Positions 34,301 to 48,501 are shown, counted from the first letter of the stretch. The stretch is 64,000 nt of DNA from Micropterix aruncella (GCA_944548615.1 CALYMY010000052.1:1-64000); one strand, 5' to 3'. The notes: generated by a model not told the origin, from the sequence alone. Numbers and translations are program-made.

Positions 34301-35330
34301 ACAATTAGCAAGAAACAAACATAGGATAAAGAAAAGGTTATATGATCACATCACCGAAAGTTCAATAAATTATGGTGAGCAATGTTTAAGACCGGATATG
34401 CACGATGATATGTTCGAGGAATCAAAAAAAATATTTTTAAACAACTTAACGAAAACTGCTAAACAACGAGAACAAATAGAAAGAAACACTATTCTACAAA
34501 GTGGTTCTAGCGAGTGGCTCGAATTAAGAAGACGGATTTTGACCGCTTCCAACTTTGGACGTGTAATTAAAAGACGAAATGATTTGAGTTGCTCCAATTT
34601 AGTAAAAGATCTGTTGTACAAAGACTCGATAGGACACGTCAAATCTATAAAACATGGACAAGACAATGAAAATATTGCAAAAAAACAGTTGTCAAAACAA
34701 GAGAATGTGAAAATAGACCCGTGTGGACTTTTCATTGATGAGGAAGTACCGTTTCTTGGTGCGTCACCAGACGGTATCATTGATGAAAATACAATTGTTG
34801 AAATAAAATGTCCAATCACAGCTTACAAACTAGGATTAGAAAAAGCTATTCATGAAAAAAAGATATCGTTCTACAAAAAAATACTGAACGGTAATTATAT
34901 AATAAACAAAGAACATAGTTGGTGGTATCAAATACAGGGGCAATTGCATGTGACAAGAAGATCTAAGTGTATGCTTGGTATTTGGTCTGGGGATAAGTTT
35001 CCTGTTAAAATAGAATTAATTTACAAGGATTGCACCTTTTGGGAAACTAAAATGAAAAATAAGTTGATTAAGTTTTACACAGATTGTATGCTTCCTGAAC
35101 TGGTAGATCCTAGACATACGAGGAATATGATAATTAGAGACCCATCTTATATAGTTAGTGCTATAGAGGGGCGCAAAAGGAAAAAGGAAGAGGAAAAAGA
35201 AAAGAAAAAAACACAGACAAAAAAACGGAGAATGACTATTTTGAATGAAGTCAATAAAAACGAAGACACACTTCATGATCAAAGTCCTGGTATAGCTGCT
35301 GAAAAAGTACTGATTTTTGATGAGTTTTAA
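31309..35330 (+). CDS. Transposase with C-terminal YqaJ-type exonuclease domain, five exons (copy 3)
   Basis: The predicted exons are 31309-31373, 31563-31610, 32594-32674, 32811-33469 and 33553-35330, giving 876 residues. The two long exons encode the same residues as copy 1, so the DGCW, SDGD, C-x2-H, VVERYH, PDG, VEIKCP and YQIQGQ motifs are all present. With copy 1 it is one of two apparently intact sources of transposase in the window. Activity cannot be judged from sequence alone. Confidence 0.82.
32117..32390. repeat. 26-bp minisatellite in transposase intron 2 (copy 3)
   Basis: Same number and order of 26-bp units as in copies 1 and 2. Confidence 0.85.
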
Positions 35331-35358
35331 ATTCAGTTACCAATCGAAAAACCCAAAT

Positions 35359-35434
35359 GCACACACGAACACCGCACACACACACACACACACACATGCA
35401 CAAACACACACACGCACACACACCACACACACAT
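35359..35434. repeat. CA-rich microsatellite, transposon copy 3
   Basis: Same interrupted tract as in copies 1 and 2. Confidence 0.9.
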
Positions 35435-35437
35435 ATG

Positions 35438-36298
35438 TGTCGAAGCTCATCATTTGTTTCAATAGCTGACAAAATATACACCCAGTGCACCACTGCTTAT
35501 TACGGCTCAATCGTGGCAGTAGTTTTCGATGGATACCCAACAGATCCTACATAAAAAGGCACGAAGAGCTCTGAAATCTCCGGAAATAATATTTGATGAA
35601 AATACTAAGGCTTAGGTTTCACAAGAGAATTTCTTATCAAACGACAAAGTAAAATTCGTTTCACCGACCTGCTGAAAACGAGAAAGGAAAAGCATAACAT
35701 TCGGTTACTGCATTCTGAGGAAGATGCTGATAGGCTCATAATCACTACAGCTGTCACTTCGCCTCTTCCTATGATATAGTTTTAGACGCTGGCGAGGACA
35801 TCGACTTATTTATAATCCTCACTGGGATCTCACGCCATCGTGAGGTTTTATTTCAAGAAACGTGTAACACACAATGCTGCAGATGTGATACATTCCAGAA
35901 TCACCTCTTCAACGTAACATCAAAACCGAAGATTTTTTTTTCATCCACACCTTCAGTGGGTGTGACTCGGCATCTTGCTTCTTCGGACAAGGGAAGATGA
36001 AAATGTTTTTCCAGGTTGAGTACAAGAGAGGCTACTCGTCAATTCTACCGCACCTACCTACTATCAGGTACCAAATTAAATCGTTCTTATACAGCTCGTA
36101 TACAGCTCTACTCTATACACTATATTTCTAAACATATAAATTGTCTTTCGTCATTTTCTCTTCAACTGTCAATTCTGTTCCAGGTGCAGAAATGGCTGGG
36201 AGCCGGACTGGACCCTCTCGACTGGGGATGAATATCCACCTCACAAGGCCTCAGTCCCAAAATGATGACCAGGGACGCAGCGCCACAACACCTTTTGC
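35438..36298 (+). pseudogene. Degraded FEN/PIN-like nuclease gene fragment (copy 3)
   Basis: Same motif series and same disabling lesions as copies 1 and 2. Confidence 0.65.
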
Positions 36299-36300
36299 CG

Positions 36301-36493
36301 ATTCAGCTACTATACCAGGACTTTGATTACGAATCGTGTCTTCGTCTTTATTGACTTCATTCAAAATCGTCATTTTTCGTTTCTTGTTTTTTTTCCTCAT
36401 CCCTTTTCTATTTGCACCCCTGTATAGCACTAACTATATAAGAGGGGTCTCTAATGATCATATTCCTCGTATGCCTAGGATCGACTAGTTCAT
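36301..36493 (-). pseudogene. Inverted transposase-tail copy (copy 3)
   Basis: Equivalent of 6423-6615. It is inverted relative to 35096-35305 in the same element. Confidence 0.82.
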
Positions 36494-36798
36494 TATCCTA
36501 TGTTTTTTATTACCTTTATCCTATGTTTTTTTGCTAATTGCGGGCGTTTTTGTTTACGTAATTACGTAATTCTTGTTTACCAAATTTTCTAACAATAAGA
36601 GAATGATTACAATACAAATCCGATTATTATTTCACATTACGTACTTTTATTTATTTAATACCTTAAAATCTTGAACGTACACTATTTTCGTACGTATGGT
36701 CACTCTACAAGCCGCTATCGGCCGCGCGGCGTTTCCAGTTCTCTTATCACGCGTTGGCTCCGCCCAATCGCCCGAAGCCGTTTACAATAGTCGTCGCC

Positions 36799-39024
36799 TT
36801 AAATCGATAAATCAATATACCTATACAGATATTAAATCGTCTATAATTCCGTTAATATTAATCAGATTTGAAAATTAAAAGAAGCGTTAGATGCGCAAAG
36901 CAAAACTCTATTAGATAATAATAAACAGGGAGGACTATTGATGCCTTTTAGCGCAATAGCCCTCAAACGTCGGGAGCCAATTTATTTCGAAAAATGTGAT
37001 TTTTTCATAACAATGTCTATGTTCAAAATGAAAGTTTATATAAAAAAATTCAAAATGTCAAAATTTCGAAAATGCCATTTCGTAGAGATTTCAAAGGCCT
37101 TCGTTCTGTCCGAACACCGTAACGCGTTAGGTTTACTCTATCTCGATTTATTTCGAAAAATGTGATTTTTTCATAATAATTTCCAAGTTCAAAATGAAAG
37201 TTTATATAATAATTTTCAAAATATCAAAATTTCAAAAATGCCATTTTGTAGAGCTTAAGCGGGGTGTCGATCTCGCCAAAGACCGCAACGCGGTAGGTTT
37301 ACTCTATCTCGATTTATTTCGAAAAATGTGATTTTTTCATAACAATTTCTATGTTCAAAATGAAAGTTTATATAAAAAATTTCAAAATGTCAAAATTTCG
37401 AAAATGCCATTTCGTAGAGATTTCAAAGGCCTTCGTTCTGCCCAAACACCGTAACGCGTTTGATTTACTCTATCATGGTCTTTTTCGAAAAATGACATTT
37501 ATTCATAACAATTTCTATGTTCAGGAGTTCCCTCGTCGGGAGCCAACCCTGGGTGCAGCAGCCATGTCATGGTGGAACTTAGTAATTGCCATCATAATGG
37601 AATGCCTATACCAAATTTCACGTCTCTACGGTTGACCGTTGAGGAGTTCCCTCGTCGGGAGCCAACCCTGGGTGCAGCAGCCATGTCATGGTGGAACTTA
37701 GTAATTGCCATCATAATGGAATGCCTATACCAAATTTCACGTCTCTACGGTTGACCGTTGAGGAGTTCCCTCGTCGGGAGCCAACCCTGGGTGCAGCAGC
37801 GATGTCATGGTGGAACTTAGAAATTGCCGTCATAATGGAATGCCTATACCAAATTTCACGTCTCTACGGTTGACCGTTGAGGAGTTCCCTCGTCGGGAGC
37901 CAACCCTGGGTGCAGCAGCCATGTCATGGTGGAACTTAGTAATTGCCATCATAATGGAATGCCTATACCAAATTTCACGTCTCTACGGTTGATCGTTGAG
38001 GAGTTCCCTCGTCGGGAGCCAACCCTGGGTGCAGCAGCCATGTCATGGTGGAACTTAGTAATTGCCATCATAATGGAATGCCTATACCAAATTTCACGTC
38101 TCTACGGTTGACCGTTGAGGAGTTCCCTCGTCGGGAGCCAACCCTGGGTGCAGCAGCCATGTCATGGTGGAACTTAGTAATTGCCATCATAATGGAATGC
38201 CTATACCAAATTTCACGTCTCTACGGTTGACCGTTGAGGAGTTCCCTCGTCGGGAACCAACCCTGGGTGCAGCAGCCATGTCATAGTGGAACTTAGTAAT
38301 TGCCATCATAATGGAATGCCTATACCAAATTTCACGTCTCTACGGTTGACCATTGAGAAGTTCCCTCGTCGGGAGCCAACCCTGGGTGCAGCAGCCATGT
38401 CATGGTGGAACTTAGTAATTGCCATCATAATGGAATGCCTATACCAAATTTCACGTCTCTACGGTTGACCGTTGAGGAGTTCCCTCGTCCTTGTCACGTA
38501 CCTCTTTCCGTAGGTTGTTTACTCCTTTTAATTCGTTTAACGCCTCGCGGGCAATATCTCTGGCTCGTTCCGGTATTTCTTCGAAATTCCGAAACGGCAC
38601 TTCTATTTCTGTGGTCTCCATATTGTCTCTTCTCGTTGATCAAAGGCACTGAAAATGAAAATGAAAAAGCACAGATTAAATAGTATTGAAAAGTAATTAT
38701 AGAAGAAGAAGAAGACGAGATAAAAAGCAGAAGCAATGAAATGAAAAGCGTTCTAAAACCCTATCTTTTGACACCTCGCTTGTGTGTATATGATAAAATA
38801 AAGAATATAATATTTAATTTATTAAACGAAGCCGCGGGAAAAATACTAAAACTCCCTTGGCTCGGATCGCTACTATTGAAAACAAAAATCGTAAAATCGA
38901 TAAATAAACTTTCGCAAGTATGACGAGGGCTGAAGTTACCATAGAAACAGAAATCGTTAAATCGATAAATATTCTATTGCGAGTCGGGCCACCGCCTGAG
39001 CTCGTTACTATGGAAACAAAACCG
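36799..39024. repeat. Macrosatellite unit 8 (2226 bp; 3x166, 8x119), right of transposon copy 3
   Basis: The array 37524-38475 matches units 1 and 5 in marker order, including GGGAACCAACC. It begins with the right target duplication of copy 3. Confidence 0.93.
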
Positions 39025-41798
39025 TTAAATCGATAAATCAATATACCTATACAGATATTAAATCGTCTATAATTCCGTTAATATTAATCAGATTTGAGAA
39101 TTAAAAGAAGCGTTAGATGCGCAAAGCAAAACTCTATTAGATAATAATAAACAGGGAGGACTATTGATGCCTTTTAGCGCAATAGCCCTCAAACGTCGGG
39201 AGCCAATTTATTTCGAAAAATGTGATTTTTTCATAACAATGTCTATGTTCAAAATGAAAGTTTATATAAAAAAATTCAAAATGTCAAAATTTCGAAAATG
39301 CCATTTCGTAGAGATTTCAAAGGCCTTCGTTCTGTCCGAACACTGTAACGCGTTAGGTTTACTCTATCTCGATTTATTTCGAAAAATGTGATTTTTTCAT
39401 AATAATTTCCAAGTTCAAAATGAAAGTTTATATAATAATTTTCAAAATATCAAAATTTCAAAAATGCCATTTTGTAGAGCTTAAGCGGGGTGTCGATCTG
39501 GCCAAAGACCGCAACGCGGTAGGTTTACTCTATCTCGATTTATTTCGAAAAATGACATTTATTCATAACAATTTCTATGTTCAGGAGTTCCCTCGTCGGG
39601 AGCCAACCCTGGGTGCAGCAGCCATGTCATGGTGGAACTTAGTAATTGCCATCATAATGGAATGCCTATACCAAATTTCACGTCTCTACGGTTGACCGTT
39701 GAGGAGTTCCCTCGTCGGGAGCCAACCCTGGGTGCAGCAGCCATGTCATGGTGGAACTTAGTAATTGCCATCATAATGGAATGCCTATACCAAATTTCAC
39801 GTCTCTACGGTTGACCGTTGAGGAGTTCCCTCGTCGGGAGCCAACCCTGGGTGCAGCAGCGATGTCATGGTGGAACTTAGAAATTGCCGTCATAATGGAA
39901 TGCCTATACCAAATTTCACGTCTCTACGGTTGACCGTTGAGGAGTTCCCTCGTCGGGAGCCAACCCTGGGTGCAGCAGCCATGTCATGGTGGAACTTAGT
40001 AATTGCCATCATAATGGAATGCCTATACCAAATTTCACGTCTCTACGGTTGATCGTTGAGGAGTTCCCTCGTCGGGAGCCAACCCTGGGTGCAGCAGCCA
40101 TGTCATGGTGGAACTTAGTAATTGCCATCATAATGGAATGCCTATACCAAATTTCACGTCTCTACGGTTGACCGTTGAGGAGTTCCCTCGTCGGGAGCCA
40201 ACCCTGGGTGCAGCAGCCATGTCATGGTGGAACTTAGTAATTGCCATCATAATGGAATGCCTATACCAAATTTCACGTCTCTACGGTTGACCGTTGAGGA
40301 GTTCCCTCGTCGGGAGCCAACCCTGGGTGCAGCAGCCATGTCATAGTGGAACTTAGTAATTGCCATCATAATGGAATGCCTATACCAAATTTCACGTCTC
40401 TACGGTTGACCATTGAGAAGTTCCCTCGTCGGGAGCCAACCCTGGGTGCAGCAGCCATGTCATGGTGGAACTTAGTAATTGCCATCATAATGGAATGCCT
40501 ATACCAAATTTCACGTCTCTACGGTTGACCGTTGAGGAGTTCCCTCGTCGGGAGCCAACCCTGGGTGCAGCAGCGATGTCATGGTGGAACTTAGAAATTG
40601 CCGTCATAATGGAATGCCTATACCAAATTTCACGTCTCTACGGTTGACCGTTGAGGAGTTCCCTCGTCGGGAGCCAACCCTGGGTGCAGCAGCCATGTCA
40701 TGGTGGAACTTAGTAATTGCCATCATAATGGAATGCCTATACCAAATTTCACGTCTCTACGGTTGATCGTTGAGGAGTTCCCTCGTCGGGAGCCAACCCT
40801 GGGTGCAGCAGCCATGTCATGGTGGAACTTAGTAATTGCCATCATAATGGAATGCCTATACCAAATTTCACGTCTCTACGGTTGACCGTTGAGGAGTTCC
40901 CTCGTCGGGAGTTAACCCTGGGTGCAGCAGCCATGTCATGGTGGAACTTAGTAATTGCCATCATAATGGAATGCCTATACCAAATTTCACGTCTCTACGG
41001 TTGACCGTTGAGGAGTTCCCTCGTCGGGAGCCAACCCTGGGTGCAGCAGCCATGTCATAGTGGAACTTAGTAATTGCCATCATAATGGAATGCCTATACC
41101 AAATTTCACGTCTCTACGGTTGACCATTGAGAAGTTCCCTCGTCGGGAGCCAACCCTGGTTGCAGCAGCCATGTCATGGTGGAACTTAGTAATTGCCATC
41201 ATAATGGAATGCCTATACCAAATTTCACGTCTCTACGGTTGACCGTTGAGGAGTTCCCTCGTCCTTGTCACGTACCTCTTTCCGTAGGTTGTTTACTCCT
41301 TTTAATTCGTTTAACGCCTCGCGGGCAATATCTCTGGCTCGTTCCGGTATTTCTTCGAAATTCCGAAACGGCACTTCTATTTCTGTGGTCTCCATATTGT
41401 CTCTTCTCGTTGATCAAAGGCACTGAAAATGAAAATGAAAAAGCACAGATTAAATAGTATTGAAAAGTAATTATAGAAGAAGAAGAAGACGAGATAAAAA
41501 GCAGAAGCAATGAAATGAAAAGCGTTCTAAAACCCTATCTTTTGACACCTCGCTTGTGTGTATATGATAAAATAAAGAATATAATATTTAATTTATTAAA
41601 CGAAGCCGCGGGAAAAATACTAAAACTCCCTTGGCTCGGATCGCTACTATTGAAAACAAAAATCGTAAAATCGATAAATAAACTTTCGCAAGTATGACGA
41701 GGGCTGAAGTTACCATAGAAACAGAAATCGTTAAATCGATAAATATTCTATTGCGAGTCGGGCCACCGCCTGAGCTCGTTACTATGGAAACAAAACCG
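39025..41798. repeat. Macrosatellite unit 9 (2774 bp; 2x166, 14x119)
   Basis: A short-class backbone but with 14 monomers at 39584-41249. Marker monomers are at positions 3 and 9, so it can be read as unit 6 with a six-monomer block duplicated. Private changes include GGGAGTTAACC at 40907 and CCCTGGTTGC at 41155. The TTAA 39025-39028 is empty. Confidence 0.92.
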
Positions 41799-44381
41799 TT
41801 AAATCGATAAATCAATATACCTATACAGATATTAAATCGTCTATAATTCCGTTAATATTAATCAGATTTGAAAATTAAAAGAAGCGTTAGATGCGCAAAG
41901 CAAAACTCTATTAGATAATAATAAACAGGGAGGACTATTGATGCCTTTTAGCGCAATAGCCCTCAAACGTCGGGAGCCAATTTATTTCGAAAAATGTGAT
42001 TTTTTCATAACAATGTCTATGTTCAAAATGAAAGTTTATATAAAAAAATTCAAAATGTCAAAATTTCGAAAATGCCATTTCGTAGAGATTTCAAAGGCCT
42101 TCGTTCTGTCCGAACACCGTAACGCGTTAGGTTTACTCTATCTCGATTTATTTCGAAAAATGTGATTTTTTCATAATAATTTCCAAGTTCAAAATGAAAG
42201 TTTATATAATAATTTTCAAAATATCAAAATTTCAAAAATGCCATTTTGTAGAGCTTAAGCGGGGTGTCGATCTCGCCAAAGACCGCAACGCGGTAGGTTT
42301 ACTCTATCTCGATTTATTTCGAAAAATGTGATTTTTTCATAACAATTTCTATGTTCAAAATGAAAGTTTATATAAAAAATTTCAAAATGTCAAAATTTCG
42401 AAAATGCCATTTCGTAGAGATTTCAAAGGCCTTCGTTCTGCCCAAACACCGTAACGCGTTTGATTTACTCTATCACGGTCTTTTTCGAAAAATGACATTT
42501 ATTCATAACAATTTCTATGTTCAGGAGTTCCCTCGTCGGGAGCCAACCCTGGGTGCAGCAGCCATGTCATGGTGGAACTTAGTAATTGCCATCATAATGG
42601 AATGCCTATACCAAATTTCACGTCTCTACGGTTGACCGTTGAGGAGTTCCCTCGTCGGGAGCCAACCCTGGGTGCAGCAGCCATGTCATGGTGGAACTTA
42701 GTAATTGCCATCATAATGGAATGCCTATACCAAATTTCACGTCTCTACGGTTGACCGTTGAGGAGTTCCCTCGTCGGGAGCCAACCCTGGGTGCAGCAGC
42801 GATGTCATGGTGGAACTTAGAAATTGCCGTCATAATGGAATGCCTATACCAAATTTCACGTCTCTATGGTTGACCGTTGAGGAGTTCCCTCGTCGGGAGC
42901 CAACCCTGGGTGCAGCAGCCATGTCATGGTGGAACTTAGTAATTGCCATCATAATGGAATGCCTATACCAAATTTCACGTCTCTACGGTTGATCGTTGAG
43001 GAGTTCCCTCGTCGGGAGCCAACCCTGGGTGCAGCAGCCATGTCATGGTGGAACTTAGTAATTGCCATCATAATGGAATGCCTATACCAAATTTCACGTC
43101 TCTACGGTTGACCGTTGAGGAGTTCCCTCGTCGGGAGCCAACCCTGGGTGCAGCAGCCATGTCATGGTGGAACTTAGTAATTGCCATCATAATGGAATGC
43201 CTATACCAAATTTCACGTCTCTACGGTTGACCGTTGAGGAGTTCCCTCGTCGGGAGCCAACCCTGGGTGCAGCAGCGATGTCATGGTGGAACTTAGAAAT
43301 TGCCGTCATAATGGAATGCCTATACCCAATTTCACGTCTCTACGGTTGACCGTTGAGGAGTTCCCTCGTCGGGAGCCAACCCTGGGTGCAGCAGCCATGT
43401 CATGGTGGAACTTAGTAATTGCCATCATAATGGAATGCCTATACCAAATTTCACGTCTCTACGGTTGATCGTTGAGGAGTTCCCTCGTCGGGAGCCAACC
43501 CTGGGTGCAGCAGCCATGTCATGGTGGAACTTAGTAATTGCCATCATAATGGAATGCCTATACCAAATTTCACGTCTCTACGGTTGACCGTTGAGGAGTT
43601 CCCTCGTCGGGAGCCAACCCTGGGTGCAGCAGCCATGTCATAGTGGAACTTAGTAATTGCCATCATAATGGAATGCCTATACCAAATTTCACGTCTCTAC
43701 GGTTGACCGTTGAGAAGTTCCCTCGTCGGGAGCCAACCCTGGGTTCAGCAGCCATGTCATGGTGGAACTTAGTAATTGCCATCATAATGGAATGCCTATA
43801 CCAAATTTCACGTCTCTACGGTTGACCGTTGAGGAGTTCCCTCGTCCTTGTCACGTACCTCTTTCCGTAGGTTGTTTACTCCTTTTAATTCGTTTAACGC
43901 CTCGCGGGCAATATCTCTGGCTCGTTCCGGTATTTCTTCGAAATTCCGAAACGGCACTTCTATTTCTGTGGTCTCCATATTGTCTCTTCTCGTTGATCAA
44001 AGACACTGAAAATGAAAATGAAAAAGCACAGATTAAATAGTATTGAAAAGTAATTATAGAAGAAGAAGAAGACGAGATAAAAAGCAGAAGCAATGAAATG
44101 AAAAGCGTTCTAAAACCCTATCTTTTGACACCTCGCTTGTGTGTATATGATAAAATAAAGAATATAATATTTAATTTATTAAACGAAGCCGCGGGAAAAA
44201 TACTAAAACTCCCTTGCCTCGGATCGCTACTATTGAAAACAAAAATCGTAAAATCGATAAATAAACTTTCGCAAGTATGACGAGGGCTGAAGTTACCATA
44301 GAAACAGAAATCGTTAAATCGATAAATATTCTATTGCGAGTCGGGCCACCGCCTGAGCTCGTTACTATGGAAACAAAACCG
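41799..44381. repeat. Macrosatellite unit 10 (2583 bp; 3x166, 11x119)
   Basis: The array 42524-43832 has marker monomers at 3 and 7 and carries the CTCTATGG (42865) and TATACCCAAT (43321) markers shared with unit 3. Part B has CAAAGACACTG at 43998 and CCTTGCCTCGG at 44212. Unlike units 4 and 7 it is not followed by a transposon. Confidence 0.92.
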
Positions 44382-46441
44382 TTAAATCGATAAATCAATA
44401 TACCTATACAGATATTAAATCGTCTATAATTCCGTTAATATTAATCAGATTTGAAAATTAAAAGAAGCGTTAGATGCGCAAAGCAAAACTCTATTAGATA
44501 ATAATAAACAGGGAGGACTATTGATGCCTTTTAGCGCAATAGCCCTCAAACGTCGGGAGCCAATTTATTTCGAAAAATGTGATTTTTTCATAACAATGTC
44601 TATGTTCAAAATGAAAGTTTATATAAAAAAATTCAAAATGTCAAAATTTCGAAAATGCCATTTCGTAGAGATTTCAAAGGCCTTCGTTCTGTCCGAACAC
44701 TGTAACGCGTTAGGTTTACTCTATCTCGATTTATTTCGAAAAATGTGATTTTTTCATAATAATTTCCAAGTTCAAAATGAAAGTTTATATAATAATTTTC
44801 AAAATATCAAAATTTCAAAAATGCCATTTTGTAGAGCTTAAGCGGGGTGTCGATCTGGCCAAAGACCGCAACGCGGTAGGTTTACTCTATCTCGATTTAT
44901 TTCGAAAAATGACATTTATTCATAACAATTTCTATGTTCAGGAGTTCCCTCGTCGGGAGCCAACCCTGGGTGCAGCAGCCATGTCATGGTGGAACTTAGT
45001 AATTGCCATCATAATGGAATGCCTATACCAAATTTCACGTCTCTACGGTTGACCGTTGAGGAGTTCCCTCGTCGGGAGCCAACCCTGGGTGCAGCAGCCA
45101 TGTCATGGTGGAACTTAGTAATTGCCATCATAATGGAATGCCTATACCAAATTTCACGTCTCTACGGTTGACCGTTGAGGAGTTCCCTCGTCGGGAGCCA
45201 ACCCTGGGTGCAGCAGCGATGTCATGGTGGAACTTAGAAATTGCCGTCATAATGGAATGCCTATACCAAATTTCACGTCTCTACGGTTGACCGTTGAGGA
45301 GTTCCCTCGTCGGGAGCCAACCCTGGGTGCAGCAGCCATGTCATGGTGGAACTTAGTAATTGCCATCATAATGGAATGCCTATACCAAATTTCACGTCTC
45401 TACGGTTGATCGTTGAGGAGTTCCCTCGTCGGGAGCCAACCCTGGGTGCAGCAGCCATGTCATGGTGGAACTTAGTAATTGCCATCATAATGGAATGCCT
45501 ATACCAAATTTCACGTCTCTACGGTTGACCGTTGAGGAGTTCCCTCGTCGGGAGCCAACCCTGGGTGCAGCAGCCATGTCATGGTGGAACTTAGTAATTG
45601 CCATCATAATGGAATGCCTATACCAAATTTCACGTCTCTACGGTTGACCGTTGAGGAGTTCCCTCGTCGGGAGCCAACCCTGGGTGCAGCAGCCATGTCA
45701 TAGTGGAACTTAGTAATTGCCATCATAATGGAATGCCTATACCAAATTTCACGTCTCTACGGTTGACCATTGAGAAGTTCCCTCGTCGGGAGCCAACCCT
45801 GGGTGCAGCAGCCATGTCATGGTGGAACTTAGTAATTGCCATCATAATGGAATGCCTATACCAAATTTCACGTCTCTACGGTTGACCGTTGAGGAGTTCC
45901 CTCGTCCTTGTCACGTACCTCTTTCCGTAGGTTGTTTACTCCTTTTAATTCGTTTAACGCCTCGCGGGCAATATCTCTGGCTCGTTCCGGTATTTCTTCG
46001 AAATTCCGAAACGGCACTTCTATTTCTGTGGTCTCCATATTGTCTCTTCTCGTTGATCAATGGCACTGAAAATGAAAATGAAAAAGCACAGATTAAATAG
46101 TATTGAAAAGTAATTATAGAAGAAGAAGAAGACGAGATAAAAAGCAGAAGCAATGAAATGAAAAGCGTTCTAAAACCCTATCTTTTGACACCTCGCTTGT
46201 GTGTATATGATAAAATAAAGAATATAATATTTAATTTATTAAACGAAGCCGCGGGAAAAATACTAAAACTCCCTTGGCTCGGATCGCTACTATTGAAAAC
46301 AAAAATCGTAAAATCGATAAATAAACTTTCGCAAGTATGACGAGGGCTGAAGTTACCATAGAAACAGAAATCGTTAAATCGATAAATATTCTATTGCGAG
46401 TCGGGCCACCGCCTGAGCTCGTTACTATGGAAACAAAACCG
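44382..46441. repeat. Macrosatellite unit 11 (2060 bp; 2x166, 8x119)
   Basis: Short class, with the array at 44941-45892. Part B carries GATCAATGGCACTG, a marker of units 11, 12, 13, 15 and 16. The TTAA at 44382-44385 is empty. Confidence 0.93.
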
Positions 46442-48501
46442 TTAAATCGATAAATCAATATACCTATACAGATATTAAATCGTCTATAATTCCGTTAATA
46501 TTAATCAGATTTGAAAATTAAAAGAAGCGTTAGATGCGCAAAGCAAAACTCTATTAGATAATAATAAACAGGGAGGACTATTGATGCCTTTTAGCGCAAT
46601 AGCCCTCAAACGTCGGGAGCCAATTTATTTCGAAAAATGTGATTTTTTCATAACAATGTCTATGTTCAAAATGAAAGTTTATATAAAAAAATTCAAAATG
46701 TCAAAATTTCGAAAATGCCATTTCGTAGAGATTTCAAAGGCCTTCGTTCTGTCCGAACACTGTAACGCGTTAGGTTTACTCTATCTCGATTTATTTCGAA
46801 AAATGTGATTTTTTCATAATAATTTCCAAGTTCAAAATGAAAGTTTATATAATAATTTTCAAAATATCAAAATTTCAAAAATGCCATTTTGTAGAGCTTA
46901 AGCGGGGTGTCGATCTGGCCAAAGACCGCAACGCGGTAGGTTTACTCTATCTCGATTTATTTCGAAAAATGACATTTATTCATAACAATTTCTATGTTCA
47001 GGAGTTCCCTCGTCGGGAGCCAACCCTGGGTGCAGCAGCCATGTCATGGTGGAACTTAGTAATTGCCATCATAATGGAATGCCTATACCAAATTTCACGT
47101 CTCTACGGTTGACCGTTGAGGAGTTCCCTCGTCGGGAGCCAACCCTGGGTGCAGCAGCCATGTCATGGTGGAACTTAGTAATTGCCATCATAATGGAATG
47201 CCTATACCAAATTTCACGTCTCTACGGTTGACCGTTGAGGAGTTCCCTCGTCGGGAGCCAACCCTGGGTGCAGCAGCGATGTCATGGTGGAACTTAGAAA
47301 TTGCCGTCATAATGGAATGCCTATACCAAATTTCACGTCTCTACGGTTGACCGTTGAGGAGTTCCCTCGTCGGGAGCCAACCCTGGGTGCAGCAGCCATG
47401 TCATGGTGGAACTTAGTAATTGCCATCATAATGGAATGCCTATACCAAATATCACGTCTCTACGGTTGATCGTTGAGGAGTTCCCTCGTCGGGAGCCAAC
47501 CCTGGGTGCAGCAGCCATGTCATGGTGGAACTTAGTAATTGCCATCATAATGGAATGCCTATACCAAATTTCACGTCTCTACGGTTGACCGTTGAGGAGT
47601 TCCCTCGTCGGGAGCCAACCCTGGGTGCAGCAGCCATGTCATGGTGGAACTTAGTAATTGCCATCATAATGGAATGCCTATACCAAATTTCACGTCTCTA
47701 CGGTTGACCGTTGAGGAGTTCCCTCGTCGGGAGCCAACCCTGGGTGCAGCAGCCATGTCATAGTGGAACTTAGTAATTGCCATCATAATGGAATGCCTAT
47801 ACCAAATTTCACGTCTCTACGGTTGACCATTGAGAAGTTCCCTCGTCGGGAGCCAACCCTGGGTGCAGCAGCCATGTCATGGTGGAACTTAGTAATTGCC
47901 ATCATAATGGAATGCCTATACCAAATTTCACGTCTCTACGGTTGACCGTTGAGGAGTTCCCTCGTCCTTGTCACGTACCTCTTTCCGTAGGTTGTTTACT
48001 CCTTTTAATTCGTTTAACGCCTCGCGGGCAATATCTCTGGCTCGTTCCGGTATTTCTTCGAAATTCCGAAACGGCACTTCTATTTCTGTGGTCTCCATAT
48101 TGTCTCTTCTCGTTGATCAATGGCACTGAAAATGAAAATGAAAAAGCACAGATTAAATAGTATTGAAAAGTAATTATAGAAGAAGAAGAAGACGAGATAA
48201 AAAGCAGAAGCAATGAAATGAAAAGCGTTCTAAAACCCTATCTTTTGACACCTCGCTTGTGTGTATATGATAAAATAAAGAATATAATATTTAATTTATT
48301 AAACGAAGCCGCGGGAAAAATACTAAAACTCCCTTGCCTCGGATCGCTACTATTGAAAACAAAAATCGTAAAATCGATAAATAAACTTTCGCAAGTATGA
48401 CGAGGGCTGAAGTTACCATAGAAACAGAAATCGTTAAATCGATAAATATTCTATTGCGAGTCGGGCCACCGCCTGAGCTCGTTACTATGGAAACAAAACC
48501 G
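46442..48501. repeat. Macrosatellite unit 12 (2060 bp; 2x166, 8x119)
   Basis: Short class, with the array at 47001-47952. It has a private AAATATCACG at 47447 and CCTTGCCTCGG in part B. It is the second of three consecutive short units. The TTAA is empty. Confidence 0.93.

Larger units (their letters stand above)
30857..36798 (+). mobile_element. TTAA-type DNA transposon copy 3 (Kolobok-like), 5942 bp
   Basis: Same length and content as copy 1. The one private substitution noticed is G at 31453 (A in copies 1 and 2). Both flanks are satellite and the transposase gene is open. Confidence 0.9.
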
